Part shown: positions 26,525 to 35,627 of the stretch, in pieces | Position numbering within the stretch: position 1 is the stretch's first letter | How the letters are laid out: every line of letters begins with the position of its first letter | Assembly (NCBI RefSeq): GCF_034044715.1 | Contig: NZ_JAXCLW010000006.1 | Location: forward strand, 1-64,000 | Source: Dongia_B soli | Lineage (GTDB): Bacteria > Pseudomonadota > Alphaproteobacteria > Dongiales > Dongiaceae | Length of the DNA: 64,000 nucleotides | Direction: 5' to 3' | Position numbers and translations under genes: made by a program | Notes under the pieces: model-generated | What the model saw: only the letters and a program-made list of their open reading frames with translations | Databases searched by the model: none | Told to the model about the DNA's origin: nothing

Positions 26525-27793
26525 CTATCTCACCCGCACGCTGGGGACGACCGAGAGGCCGGGGCCGAGGACGAGATCCTTCGGCACGTTCTCAAGCGAG
26601 ATCTTCACCGGCACGCGCTGCACCACCTTGACGAAATTGCCGGTGGCATTTTCCGCCGGCAGCAGGCTGAAAGCGGTGCCGGAACCGTGCTGGATGCTGA
26701 GCACGCGGCCGTGGAAATCGGTATCGGGATAGGCGTCGATCTCGATATCGACCGGCTGGCCGGGTCGCATATCGGTGATCTGGGTTTCCTTGAAATTCGC
26801 CGTCACCCAGATATTGTCCGGCACGAACATCATGACGCTCTGGCCGACCTGCACATATTGGCCCTTGGCGGCGGAGAGGCGCACGACATGGCCGGCTTGC
26901 GCGGCGGTCACGGTTGCGTAGTCGAGGTTGAGGCGCGCCTGGTCGCGCTGCGCTTGCGCCTGCTGAAGCTGCGCTTCGGCGGTGCCGCGCTGCGCCTGGA
27001 GCGAGCCGACCTGCTTCTGTGCCGCGATGACCGCTGCCTGGGTGCGGTTGAGATTGGCCTCCTGCTGGCGCAGATCGGATGTCGCCTGCTGCGCCCGCTG
27101 CACGCTGCCGGTGCCGCGCGCCGCCAGTTGCTGATAGCGATCGGCATCGGCGGCGGCGAAATCGCGCGCGGCCTGCGCCTGTTTCACTTCCGATTCCGTC
27201 TGATCGACCTGCGCCAGCTGCGCGCTGATCTGGGCATCGACATTGGCGATGCTGGCCTGCGCCGCCGCGACCTGCGCCTCGGCCTGGTTCAAGGCAACCT
27301 GGAAGTCCTTCGGATCGATGCGCAGCAATACGTCGCCGGCATTGACATGCTGATCGTCGGTCACCGGCACATCGGAAATATAGCCTTGCACCTTCGGAGC
27401 GATGGCGAATTGCCGCGCATCGATGAAGGCATCGTCGGTATTCTCGAAATGCCGCGCATGCAGCCACCAGATGACCACACCGATCAGCGCGATGATCAAG
27501 AGAACGGCAATCAGGATTGAGACACGCGGATGTGATTTCGCCGCCTGCCACAGGCCGCGCTTTTCTTTCTTCTTGCTGTCTCCCTTGGTTGTGTTTTGCT
27601 GGCGGCCACCATCTTTCGCGCGGCCCTCATCGCGGCCCTCATCGCGGGCCTCTTCGCGCCCCGGCGTTTCTTCCTGTGTCTCTTCAGGCGCAGTCCGGTT
27701 CGGCTGCGTCTCGCCGGTATCGGGCGCGGAGGAGGGTGGCTGCTCGGTTGGGGACATGAAACGGAAATCCGGATCGCCTGGCGGGAAATGCAT
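26525..27793 (-). CDS. emrA: HlyD/EmrA-type membrane fusion protein
   Basis: The 422-aa protein has a Pro/Glu/Arg-rich cytoplasmic N-terminus with a diverged DEGR repeat, one transmembrane helix (about residues 94-112), a biotinyl-lipoyl-like hairpin (TDDAFIDARQFAIAPKVQGYISDVPVTDDQHVNAGDVLLRID), a long Gln/Ala coiled coil (about 165-300) and a beta-barrel domain. It is the periplasmic adaptor of the EmrB-type pump next to it. An internal ATG at 27757 is an alternative start that removes twelve residues. Confidence 0.92.
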   Translation of the reverse strand: MHFPPGDPDFRFMSPTEQPPSSAPDTGETQPNRTAPEETQEETPGREEARDEGRDEGRAKDGGRQQNTTKGDSKKKEKRGLWQAAKSHPRVSILIAVLLIIALIGVVIWWLHARHFENTDDAFIDARQFAIAPKVQGYISDVPVTDDQHVNAGDVLLRIDPKDFQVALNQAEAQVAAAQASIANVDAQISAQLAQVDQTESEVKQAQAARDFAAADADRYQQLAARGTGSVQRAQQATSDLRQQEANLNRTQAAVIAAQKQVGSLQAQRGTAEAQLQQAQAQRDQARLNLDYATVTAAQAGHVVRLSAAKGQYVQVGQSVMMFVPDNIWVTANFKETQITDMRPGQPVDIEIDAYPDTDFHGRVLSIQHGSGTAFSLLPAENATGNFVKVVQRVPVKISLENVPKDLVLGPGLSVVPSVRVR

Positions 27794-27965
27794 GACGGCA
27801 ACGACCTGCCATCGCCATTAACCACCGAACCCGACAAGTGTTCCGCTATCCCCAGGACCGCTCGATACGGCGAGTTTGACCGCAAAACTTACCAGAGCGA
27901 CCCAGATCACAACGATGCCGCGCGGGACCGGTTTTTTCTGAAAGCCCTTGCATTGGGTAACTCGG

Positions 27966-27982
27966 ACTAATATAGTCTTAGT
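27966..27982. promoter_or_regulatory. candidate Rrf2 operator
   Basis: ACTAA and TTAGT are separated by seven bases (ACTAATATAGTCTTAGT), 25 bp before the Rrf2 gene and in the spacer shared with the efflux operon. Short AT-rich dyads of this kind are typical Rrf2-family sites. Pattern and position only. Confidence 0.5.
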
Positions 27983-28007
27983 TATGAAGACGAGGTAGTG
28001 AGCTGAC

Positions 28008-28562
28008 ATGGCGCATTTCGGAAACAGCGTGGAATACGGGCTGCATTGCCTGCTCTGGCTGGTGGGGTTGGATGCGGAACCGACCAGCAGCCGCGATCTG
28101 GCGGAGTTGCAGGGAATCTCCCCGTCTTTCCTGGCCAAGATATTCCCCAAGCTGGAGAAAGCCGGGATCGTCGTGGCCTCGGAAGGGGTGCGCGGCGGCT
28201 ATCGGCTGGCGCGGCCGGCAAGCGAGATCAGCTTCCTCGACGTGGTCGATGCGATCGAGGGCAAGAAGCCGATCTTCGACTGCCAGAATATTCGCGGACG
28301 CTGCGCCGTCTTTGACGACAAGCCGCCGAAATGGGCGATGGACGGCACCTGTGCCATTCACGCCGTCATGCTGCGCGCGGAGAGGAGCATGCGTGAGGAA
28401 TTGGCGAGCACCAGCCTTGCCGATGTGGCCGAGACCTTCGGCCGCAAGGCGCCGGCCAGTTTCGGCGTCGATGTAGCGGACTGGCTGAGCGGCCGGATGC
28501 AAGCACGGTCGGAGGCGCGCACTGAAGCAACCACCAAGAAGCGGCGGGGAAGCGATGGCTGA
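28008..28562 (+). CDS. Rrf2-family transcriptional regulator with three cysteines
   Basis: The 184-aa protein has the Rrf2 winged helix-turn-helix (residues 3-80: SRDLAELQGISPSFLAKIFPKLEKAGIV, GVRGGYRLARP) and a sensory loop with C92, C99 and C115 followed by H118. IscR and NsrR bind a [2Fe-2S] or [4Fe-4S] cluster through three cysteines in this region, but here the spacing (six and fifteen residues) is wider, so iron-sulfur or thiol redox sensing is possible and not proven. It is divergent from the emrAB-like operon and is its most likely regulator. Confidence 0.9.
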   Translation: MAHFGNSVEYGLHCLLWLVGLDAEPTSSRDLAELQGISPSFLAKIFPKLEKAGIVVASEGVRGGYRLARPASEISFLDVVDAIEGKKPIFDCQNIRGRCAVFDDKPPKWAMDGTCAIHAVMLRAERSMREELASTSLADVAETFGRKAPASFGVDVADWLSGRMQARSEARTEATTKKRRGSDG

Positions 28563-28734
28563 TCATCCGCGGGCGGATCGTCGGATTTAACGGCGTAACA
28601 TTCTAATCGCCTAGATCACCGCCTAGACCACCGGCTCGCACCTAAGCGTGCCGCAACACCCGAATTTTGCCTCGTATAAGGCCGGCGCATCCCGCGTTCG
28701 GCCAACGAAGAAGCTCAACCTGAGGAGAAGTCAC

Positions 28735-29943
28735 ATGACACAGCGTATCCTGATCATCGGCGCCGGTTTTGCCGGCATGTGGAGTGCCCTGAGTGCGGCG
28801 CGCCTGCTGGACCAGGCCAAGAAGGAAGGGGCGGTGGAGATCGCGCTGATTGCCCCGGAGCCGGTGCTGCATGTGCGCCCGCGTCTGTATGAAATCAACC
28901 CGACCGCCATGCAGGCGCCGCTGGATGACGTGTTCAATGCGGTCGGCGTCAACTATATCCAGGGCAGCGTCCAGCATATTCGCCCGGAAAAGCATGAAGT
29001 CGAAGCGACCGGCCCGGATGGCAAGAGCTTCACCCTCTCTTACGACCGCCTGGTCCTGGCGACCGGCAGCAAGCTGGTCGAACCGCCGATCCCGGGCCTC
29101 AAGGAATACAGCTTCAACGTCGATACGCTGGCGAGCGCCGGTAAACTGGAACAGCATCTTGCCGCGCTGAAGAAGCTGCCGGACTCGCCGGCCCGCAACA
29201 CGGTGGTGGTCGGCGGCGGCGGCTTCACCGGCATCGAGACGGCGACGGAAATGCCGGCGCGCCTGCGGGCGATCCTCGGCGACAAGGCTGATGTGAAGGT
29301 GATCATTGTCGAGCGCAACAGCGAGATCGGCCCGGATCTCGGGCCCGGCCCGCGTCCGGAAATCATGGAAGCGATCAATGAGCTGGGCATCGAATGGCGC
29401 GTCAATGCAGCCGTGGCGGCGCTCGATGCCGATGGCGTCACGCTTTCGACCGGCGAGCATATCCCCTCGAAGACGGTGATCTGGACGGCCGGCGTGAAAG
29501 CCAGCCCGCTGACTGCGCAGATCGACGCCCAGCGCGACAATTTCGGCCGCCTGCATGTGACGCCTGAATTGCAGGTCAAGGGCGTGCCGACCATCTTCGC
29601 GACCGGCGACACGGCTTATGCCGCAACGGACGATATCGGCAACCACGCGGTGATGTCCTGCCAGCATGCGATCAGCCTTGGCCGCCATGCCGGACATAAC
29701 GCCGCTGCCGATCTGATCGGTCATCCGACGAAGCCCTATAGCCAGCCGAAATACGTGACCTGTCTCGATCTCGGCGCCTGGGGTGCGGTCTTCACCGAAG
29801 GCTGGCACCGCGAGGTGAAGCTGCGCCGCATGGAGGCGAAGACGCTGAAGCAGCAGATCAACGGCGAGTGGATCTACCCGCCGCGCGCCGACCGGGCGGA
29901 AATCTTCGCGGCTGCCGATCCGGCCAATCTCGTGGTGGCGTAA
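28735..29943 (+). CDS. type II NADH dehydrogenase-like FAD oxidoreductase
   Basis: The 402-aa protein has an N-terminal FAD Rossmann motif (RILIIGAGFAGMWSALSAARLL), a second nucleotide motif for NAD(P)H (VVVGGGGFTGIETATEMPARL) and the C-terminal FAD signature FATGDTAYAATDD. It lacks an obvious redox Cys pair, as in NDH-2 proteins that pass electrons from NADH to quinone without pumping protons. ATG 28735 has GAGGAGAAG seven bases upstream, which excludes the longer frame from 28648. A small gene with a similar C-terminal end follows. Confidence 0.9.
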   Translation: MTQRILIIGAGFAGMWSALSAARLLDQAKKEGAVEIALIAPEPVLHVRPRLYEINPTAMQAPLDDVFNAVGVNYIQGSVQHIRPEKHEVEATGPDGKSFTLSYDRLVLATGSKLVEPPIPGLKEYSFNVDTLASAGKLEQHLAALKKLPDSPARNTVVVGGGGFTGIETATEMPARLRAILGDKADVKVIIVERNSEIGPDLGPGPRPEIMEAINELGIEWRVNAAVAALDADGVTLSTGEHIPSKTVIWTAGVKASPLTAQIDAQRDNFGRLHVTPELQVKGVPTIFATGDTAYAATDDIGNHAVMSCQHAISLGRHAGHNAAADLIGHPTKPYSQPKYVTCLDLGAWGAVFTEGWHREVKLRRMEAKTLKQQINGEWIYPPRADRAEIFAAADPANLVVA

Positions 29944-30077
29944 GGACGAGGGCCTCACGGCCTTCAATCAGGGGCCGGTTCTCGATCAGGGAACCGGCAC
30001 CCGCTCCGGCAGAAGGAATCGAACCAGCAAGCAGGCGGAGGCGGTGCGATCGCTTCCACGGTGAACTTGAGGATGCG

Positions 30078-30335
30078 ATGACCCGATCATGGGCCGGCGC
30101 GACACCGGTTTCCGTCACCGACATCGTCGATTGGCTTTCCAGTCGCGGCGCTTTGCTCGATCGCGCCGAGACGCGGCCGATCGGCCGGCGCAAGCTCAAG
30201 GGTTTTACCGAGCGGATCGAGCTTCATGCCTTGCGCCGCCTGGAGGCGGAGAAGCCGGGAGAACAGATTGACGAAGGCTTCCTGACGCGCGCGGACATTC
30301 TCCTCATCGATCCGGCCAATCTCGCAGTGGCGTGA
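30078..30335 (+). CDS. small protein resembling the C-terminal tail of the preceding oxidoreductase
   Basis: The 85-aa protein starts MTRSWAGATPVSVTDIVDWL and ends LRRLEAEKPGEQIDEGFLTR followed by ADILLIDPANLAVA. Its last 33 residues echo the tail of the NDH-2-like protein upstream (RRMEAKTLKQQINGEW..., ending DPANLVVA). GAGG lies six bases before the ATG. It may be a decayed partial duplication that is still translated, or a convergent small gene; no family is recognised. Confidence 0.5.
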   Translation: MTRSWAGATPVSVTDIVDWLSSRGALLDRAETRPIGRRKLKGFTERIELHALRRLEAEKPGEQIDEGFLTRADILLIDPANLAVA

Positions 30336-30539
30336 CCCCCCAATCGCGCCATTGCATGGCCGCCGGTCTTCTCTCGTCTCTTGCCGGGAGGATCGGCGGC
30401 TGCTGCATTGTGAAACGGGCGAAATGTGATCCAAACGTCCACAAGATGAGCGGAAGAATCAAAACGACCGTGGCGCCGCGCATAGGCAGTGCGCAAAAGC
30501 CTATGATAGGCTCGGCGAAACCACTGAAAGGATGTCCTC

Positions 30540-31340
30540 ATGAAAATCGATCTTACCGGCAAGACAGCTATCGTCACCGGCTCCACCGCCGGCATCGGCT
30601 TCGCCGTCGCGCAAGGATTGGCGGAAGCGGGTGCGACTGTGGTGGTCAATGGCCGCAAGCAGGACGCCGTTGACAAGACGATCGCTGCCTTGAGCAAGAA
30701 CGTCTCCGACGCCGGTAAGCGCCTGCGCGGTGTCGCCGCCGATCTCGGCACCGCTGCCGGCTGCGAGGCTTTGGTGAAGGCCGAGCCCAAGGCGGATATC
30801 CTGGTCAACAATATGGGCATTTTCCAATTGCAGGATTTCTTCGAGATCCCCGATGAAGAATGGACCCGCTTCTTCGATATCAATGTGATGTCGGGCGTGC
30901 GCCTGTCGCGGGCTTACGCACCGGGCATGGTGGAGAAGAAATGGGGCCGCATCGTTTTCATCTCCTCGGAATCCGCGCTGAACATTCCGGCCGATATGAT
31001 TCATTACGGCCTCACCAAGACAGCGAATCTCTCGGTCTCGCGCGGTCTTGCAAAGCGCCTGGCCGGAACCGGCGTGACGGTGAATGCCGTGCTGCCCGGG
31101 CCGACCTTGACGGAAGGTGTCGCCGAGATGGTGAAGGACGACGCCAAGAAGGCCGGCCAGTCGATCGAAGAGGCGGCGGATGCCTTCGTCAAGGAACACC
31201 GCGCCAGCTCGATCATCCAGCGCGCCGCCACGGTGGAGGAGGTCGCCAATCTCGTCGTCTATACCTGCTCGCCGCAGGCCTCGGCGACGACCGGTGCGGC
31301 GCTGCGCGTGGATGGCGGGGTGCTTGATACGATTGCTTGA
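30540..31340 (+). CDS. short-chain dehydrogenase/reductase
   Basis: The 266-aa protein has the classical SDR pattern: TGSTAGIGFAVAQGLAEAG for NAD(P) binding, NNMGIF in place of NNAG, catalytic Ser in FISSESALN and the YxxxK pair in IHYGLTKTA, and a DGGVLDTIA end. The substrate is unknown. AAGGATG precedes the ATG. It stands alone, with about 200 bp before it and a large REP array after it. Confidence 0.92.
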   Translation: MKIDLTGKTAIVTGSTAGIGFAVAQGLAEAGATVVVNGRKQDAVDKTIAALSKNVSDAGKRLRGVAADLGTAAGCEALVKAEPKADILVNNMGIFQLQDFFEIPDEEWTRFFDINVMSGVRLSRAYAPGMVEKKWGRIVFISSESALNIPADMIHYGLTKTANLSVSRGLAKRLAGTGVTVNAVLPGPTLTEGVAEMVKDDAKKAGQSIEEAADAFVKEHRASSIIQRAATVEEVANLVVYTCSPQASATTGAALRVDGGVLDTIA

Positions 31341-32090
31341 CGATGGCGAGGCCGGCCAACAGCGCGTCTGCCTCAACCATGGACCCTCGGGTCAAGCCCG
31401 AGGGTGACGCGCGGGGGATGGTGGGCGTTGTGCGGGCTCGTTGGTGGTGATGCCGGTCATCGCACAGCGCTAACACCAAACTGGATCGTCACCCTCGGAC
31501 TTGATCCGAGGGTCCATCGGGGCGACTGATGAACGTTGCCTGTGCAGTGGGTGTCGTCACTCCCTACATCACGCGCGGCTTCTGCCATGGACCCTCGGGT
31601 CAAGCCCGAGGGTGACAACCTTGCTTGTTGTTTGCGCGGTGCGATGAACATCAATACTGTTGCCGGTCATTGCACGCAGTTGATGCCGCTCTCACTTGTC
31701 ACCCTCGGACTTGATCCGAGGGTCCATCGGGACGACTGATGAACGTTGCCTGTGCAGTGGGTGTCGTCGCATCTGGCATCGTGCTCGACTTCTGCCATGG
31801 ACCCTCGGGTCAAGCCCGAGGGTGACAACCTTGTTTGTTGTTTGCGCCGTGCGATGAACATCAACACTGTTGCCGGTCATTGCACGCAGTTGATGCCGCT
31901 CTCACTTGTCACCCTCGGACTTGATCCGAGGGTCCATCGGCGCGACTGATGAACGTTGCCCGCCTTGCGCGGCGGGTGTCGTCGCATCTGGCATCACGCC
32001 CGGCTTCTGCCATGGACCCTCGGGTCAAGACCGAGGGTGAGGAGCGGGGGGCTGGTCGGCATTGTGCGAACTCGTTGAGGCGAGTTTTGC
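31341..32090. repeat. REP palindrome array with a 210-bp tandem superunit
   Basis: Seven palindromes alternate in orientation at about 31377-31411, 31487-31520, 31585-31618, 31697-31730, 31795-31828, 31907-31940 and 32010-32041. The segment from CGACTGATGAACGTTGCC onward recurs at 31523, 31733 and 31943, exactly 210 bp apart, with few differences between the copies. There is no gene in it. It lies between the SDR stop and the stop of the convergent esterase. Confidence 0.92.
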
Positions 32091-32939
32091 CTATTCTCGC
32101 ATCAAGCCGCCGAGCCAGTCGGTGGCTTTTTGCAGTTCCTGCATCGCGACCTGGCTTTTGCCGGTCGCCTTGAAGAAGCCGTGGTCCTGGCCTTCGACGG
32201 TGACGAAGCGGTTGGCGGGGTTGGTGGGCAGCGCGCGAAACAACATCGCGGAATCGTCGAAAACCGCGTCGAGCGATGCGGCGAGGACATAGGCGGGCTC
32301 GGTGATTTCGGCAGCGAAGGCCGGCGGGAAGACGAGGCCGGTTTGCGCCGGATCGCCGAGGCGGCGATACATGATGGCGAGGGTTTCGGCATCGAGGCCG
32401 TTTTCCGCCGTGCCATAACGGGCGATGCTGGCGCTGTCCGTGAGGCCGTAGCCGCCATAGAGTAGGACCAGGCCTTGCACGCGCCGCCGATGGTCCGCCG
32501 GGAGGCCGCGCAAACCCCAGAGTGCCACGCAGGCGCCGGCACTGTCGCCGGCCAGCACGAGATCGCCGGCACCAGGGAGGGTGGCCGCCAGCTCGCAGGC
32601 GGCGATCGCATCGTCGCGTTGGGCGGGGAAGTGATGTTCGGGGGCGAGGCGGTAGCGCGCAGAGAGAACGCGCAACCCGCTCATCTTCGCCAGCCAGGCG
32701 GTCACGCAGCGATGGCTCTCGGGACTGCCGGCGAGAAAGCCGCCGCCATGAAAATAAACGATGACAGCCGCGCGCACGCCGCCAGATGGGGTGAAGAGCA
32801 GGCCGCCCTGGAATGCGCCTTGCGGCTGTAGCGCCGTCTCGGCCACATCGGGCGGCAGCGGGCCGGCCTGGATGATGGCGTCCCGGGCGTGATGGGCACG
32901 CAGCAGATTGGGGTCGGAATGGGCCCAGGAAGCGGTCAC
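32091..32939 (-). CDS. alpha/beta hydrolase, hormone-sensitive-lipase type esterase
   Basis: The 282-aa protein has the HSL-family oxyanion motif YFHGGGFLAGS, the nucleophile elbow AGDSAGA, and a C-terminal QDHGFF histidine; the acid is probably in ASLDAVFDDS. These enzymes hydrolyse short acyl esters. The frame runs open for a further 800 bp upstream, but a GTG at 32939 with AGGGAGG six bases before it is the clear start. It is divergent from the GlxA-type regulator at 33054 and may respond to it. Confidence 0.9.
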   Translation of the reverse strand: MTASWAHSDPNLLRAHHARDAIIQAGPLPPDVAETALQPQGAFQGGLLFTPSGGVRAAVIVYFHGGGFLAGSPESHRCVTAWLAKMSGLRVLSARYRLAPEHHFPAQRDDAIAACELAATLPGAGDLVLAGDSAGACVALWGLRGLPADHRRRVQGLVLLYGGYGLTDSASIARYGTAENGLDAETLAIMYRRLGDPAQTGLVFPPAFAAEITEPAYVLAASLDAVFDDSAMLFRALPTNPANRFVTVEGQDHGFFKATGKSQVAMQELQKATDWLGGLMRE

Positions 32940-33053
32940 GGCAAGCCTCCCTGTCGATGCTGGATGAGTTGACGTCGTTGCTGGGCCAGGGGAATTATCA
33001 GACTTCGGCAGGGTGGGCAATGACGGCAGGGCCAGCTGCGGACAGGAGTTGAT

Positions 33054-34121
33054 TTGGCACAGAAGGCACCATCGCGGCCGGGATCGACACGGGACGTATC
33101 GACACGGGACGTATCGACACGGGGCACATCGTCGCGCCAGGCAGCATCGCCGGAAGGCGCGAAGGCGGAAGCCGCGCCGGCAGCGCCCATCACTTTCGCG
33201 GTGATGATTTTCGATGCCTTTCCGATGATGGCCTTTAGTTCGGTGATCGAGCCGTTGCGCGCCGTGAACATCCTGTCTCGGCGGCAATGCTATCGCTGGA
33301 TCACGGTCGGCATGTCGCCGGGCAAGCTCAAGGCCTCCAACGGCGTTTCCATCGAACCCGATTTCGGCGTGCGCGACGCGCCGATGGTGGATCGCATCGT
33401 CGTCTGTTCGGGCGGCAATGCCGATCACCTGATCGCCGATTCCGCCTTGGCCTGGATCCGGCGCAACCTGCGCGCGGGGGCAAGGCTGGGCGCCGTCGCC
33501 GATGCCTCCTTCCTGCTGGCCCGCGCGGGGCTGCTGGACGGCTATGCCTGCACCTTGCATTGGACCAGCCAGCCGGCCTTCATGGAGGCCTTCCCGGAAA
33601 TCGATCTGCGGCGCGATCTCTATGTGATCGACCGCAACCGCTTCACCTCGGCCGGCGGGGTCGGCAGCCTCGACATGATGCTGGATATCATCACCGAAGA
33701 TTGCGGCGCGGAACTGGCGGCCGGCGTCGCCGAATGGTTCGTGCACAGCCCGCTGCGCTCAAGCGTCGATCGCAAGATGATGCCGCTGCGCCTGCGCACC
33801 GGCATCCGCAACGAACTCGTCCTTTCGGCGATCGCGGTGATGGAGGAGGTGGTGGAGGAGAGGCTGCGCATGACGGATCTCACCCTGCGGCTCGGCGTCT
33901 CGGCCGACAAGCTGGAACGCGCCTTCCGCGACGAGGTTGGCATGTCGCCCAGCGCCTATTACCGCCGGCTGCGCTTGCGCCGGGCCGCCGATCTGCTGGC
34001 CCATTCCAGCCTCTCCGTGCGCGATGTGGCTTTGGCCTGCGGCTTCGAAAGCATGTCGAGCTTCGCCAGGGCCTTCAAGGAATTCAAGGGCCGCTCGCCC
34101 ACGGATATGCGCCGCGCCTGA
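33054..34121 (+). CDS. GlxA/CdhR-like regulator (PfpI-like plus AraC HTH)
   Basis: The 355-aa protein has a PfpI-like effector domain (about residues 45-215, ITFAVMIFDAFPMMAFSSVIEPLRAVN) and an AraC-type DNA-binding domain (about 255-350, VRDVALACGFESMSSFARAFKEFKGRSP). The nucleophile Cys is replaced by Ala (AVADASFLLARAG), as in CdhR/GbdR-like regulators of carnitine and betaine use. The start is TTG 33054 with AGGAG five bases upstream. Near the N-terminus a 15-bp unit is repeated about three times (STRDVSTRDVSTRG). It precedes the M24/isochorismatase/ABC operon and is its probable activator. Confidence 0.9.
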   Translation: MAQKAPSRPGSTRDVSTRDVSTRGTSSRQAASPEGAKAEAAPAAPITFAVMIFDAFPMMAFSSVIEPLRAVNILSRRQCYRWITVGMSPGKLKASNGVSIEPDFGVRDAPMVDRIVVCSGGNADHLIADSALAWIRRNLRAGARLGAVADASFLLARAGLLDGYACTLHWTSQPAFMEAFPEIDLRRDLYVIDRNRFTSAGGVGSLDMMLDIITEDCGAELAAGVAEWFVHSPLRSSVDRKMMPLRLRTGIRNELVLSAIAVMEEVVEERLRMTDLTLRLGVSADKLERAFRDEVGMSPSAYYRRLRLRRAADLLAHSSLSVRDVALACGFESMSSFARAFKEFKGRSPTDMRRA

Positions 34122-34322
34122 CCGCTTATGCGAGTCGCGACCCATTGGCATGGTTTTAGCGGCCGTCGTCAGATTCCTTAAAGGGCCGCGCCTCGTTCCG
34201 CTTCCCTCAAATGCGCGACAAATCCGATTTTGCGGAATCCTGCACGGTATTTGCGGATCGCCGCATGAATCCTGTCACCGCATCGTCGCATCTTAAGCGC
34301 ACCGCGAGGGAGGATTTCAAGA

Positions 34323-35627
34323 ATGAGCGTTGTAGTTTTCGATCCGGAAAAGGCCGCCAATGTCGATTTTGCCAACCGCATGCGCCATCCGGTGGCAGCG
34401 GACCCGGCCGGGGGTATGTGGATTTCCGATACCGAACCTTCTTACATCGATGCCGACAAGCTGCGGCATGGCCGGTTGAAGAAGCTGCGCGACTGGATGG
34501 CCAAGGCCGGCTATGGCGCGATCATTCTGTTCGACCCCTATAACCAACGTTACGCGACCGGCTCGCGCAACATGTTCGGCTATTTCCTGCGCAACTCGAC
34601 CCGCTATTTCTTCATCCCGACCGAAGGTCCGGTGATCCTCTTCGAATACCCGCAGAGTTATCACGTCTCGCTGGTGCTCGACACGGTGGATGAGGCGCGG
34701 CCCTCGAAGCTGGTCTGGTCCTCGGTCTCGAACCGCGACGATGAGAGCGCCGGCGCCTTCGCCGACGAGATCACCGAGCTTTTGAAGAAGCATGGCGGCG
34801 GCTCGATGAAGATCGGCCTCGACCGCTGTGCCCATCTCCATGCCATTGCGCTGCAAAAGCGCGGCTGCGAGGTGAAGGATTGCCAGGGCGAGATCCTCGC
34901 CGTGCGCGCGATCAAGACCGATGAAGAGGTCAAGTGCCTGCAGGTCTCGATGGCCGGCGCCGAAGCGGCGGTCGCCGCGGTGCGCGAGGCGATCAAGCCG
35001 GGTGTCTCGGAAAACGAGCTCTTCGCCACGATGTACCATGAAGTGATCCGCCAGGGCGGCGAGTTCATCGAGACCCGCCTGCTGAGCTCTGGCCAGCGCA
35101 CCAATCCCTGGTTCAATGAGGCGAGCGGGCGCAAGGTGCGGCCGGGCGAGATCGTCGCCCTTGATACCGATATGATCGGCTGCTATGGCTATTTCTCCGA
35201 TTTCTCGCGCAGCTTCCGCTGCGGCCCGGGGAAGCCCACCGATTACCAGAAGATGCTTTATCGTATGGCCTATGATCAGGTGCAGCATAATATCGGCATC
35301 GTGAAGCCGGGCATGCAGTTCCGCGAAATCGCCGAAAAGGCCTGGAAGATTCCCGATCGCTTCGTCGAACAGCGTTATACCTCGGTGATGCATGGCGTCG
35401 GCATGCATGGCGAGACGCCGTTCATCGCCCATGCCATCGATTACGCCACCTATGGCAAGGATGGCGTGCTGATGCCAGGCATGGTGGTGAGCGTCGAAAG
35501 CTATATCGGCGAAAAGCATGGCCGCGAGGGCGTGAAGCTGGAAGACGAAATCCTGATTACCGAGACGGGCTGCGAAGTTTTGTCGCGCTTCCCCTATGAA
35601 GACGAATTGCTGGGGATGCAGGTATGA
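34323..35627 (+). CDS. M24-fold metalloenzyme, DddP-like but lacking the DddP catalytic Asp
   Basis: The 434-aa protein has the two-domain creatinase/Xaa-Pro-aminopeptidase layout. The metal site is complete: D281, D283, D293, H357, E392 and E407. These correspond with a constant offset of 14 to the residues reported for DMSP lyase DddP (D295, D297, D307, H371, E406, E421), and the block GGEFIETRLLSSGQRTNPWF is also DddP-like. The position of the proposed DddP base (D377) is Gly363 here (GVGMHGETP), so DMSP cleavage is doubtful and hydrolysis of a related onium or N-methyl compound is more likely. ATGA overlap with the isochorismatase gene. Confidence 0.88.
   Translation: MSVVVFDPEKAANVDFANRMRHPVAADPAGGMWISDTEPSYIDADKLRHGRLKKLRDWMAKAGYGAIILFDPYNQRYATGSRNMFGYFLRNSTRYFFIPTEGPVILFEYPQSYHVSLVLDTVDEARPSKLVWSSVSNRDDESAGAFADEITELLKKHGGGSMKIGLDRCAHLHAIALQKRGCEVKDCQGEILAVRAIKTDEEVKCLQVSMAGAEAAVAAVREAIKPGVSENELFATMYHEVIRQGGEFIETRLLSSGQRTNPWFNEASGRKVRPGEIVALDTDMIGCYGYFSDFSRSFRCGPGKPTDYQKMLYRMAYDQVQHNIGIVKPGMQFREIAEKAWKIPDRFVEQRYTSVMHGVGMHGETPFIAHAIDYATYGKDGVLMPGMVVSVESYIGEKHGREGVKLEDEILITETGCEVLSRFPYEDELLGMQV

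Noticed and set aside
31377..32041. Regularly spaced repeats as a CRISPR array
   Set aside because: Repeats are palindromic in alternating orientation, spacers are themselves repeated, unit length is 210 bp and no cas gene is near.
32940..33746. N-terminal extension of the esterase frame
   Set aside because: It runs antisense through the GlxA-type gene; GTG 32939 has an ideal ribosome site and gives the normal esterase length.
34323..35627. Calling the M24 gene creatinase or dddP outright
   Set aside because: The blocks around the metal site fit DddP better than creatinase, but the proposed DddP catalytic Asp is Gly, so neither specific name is safe.
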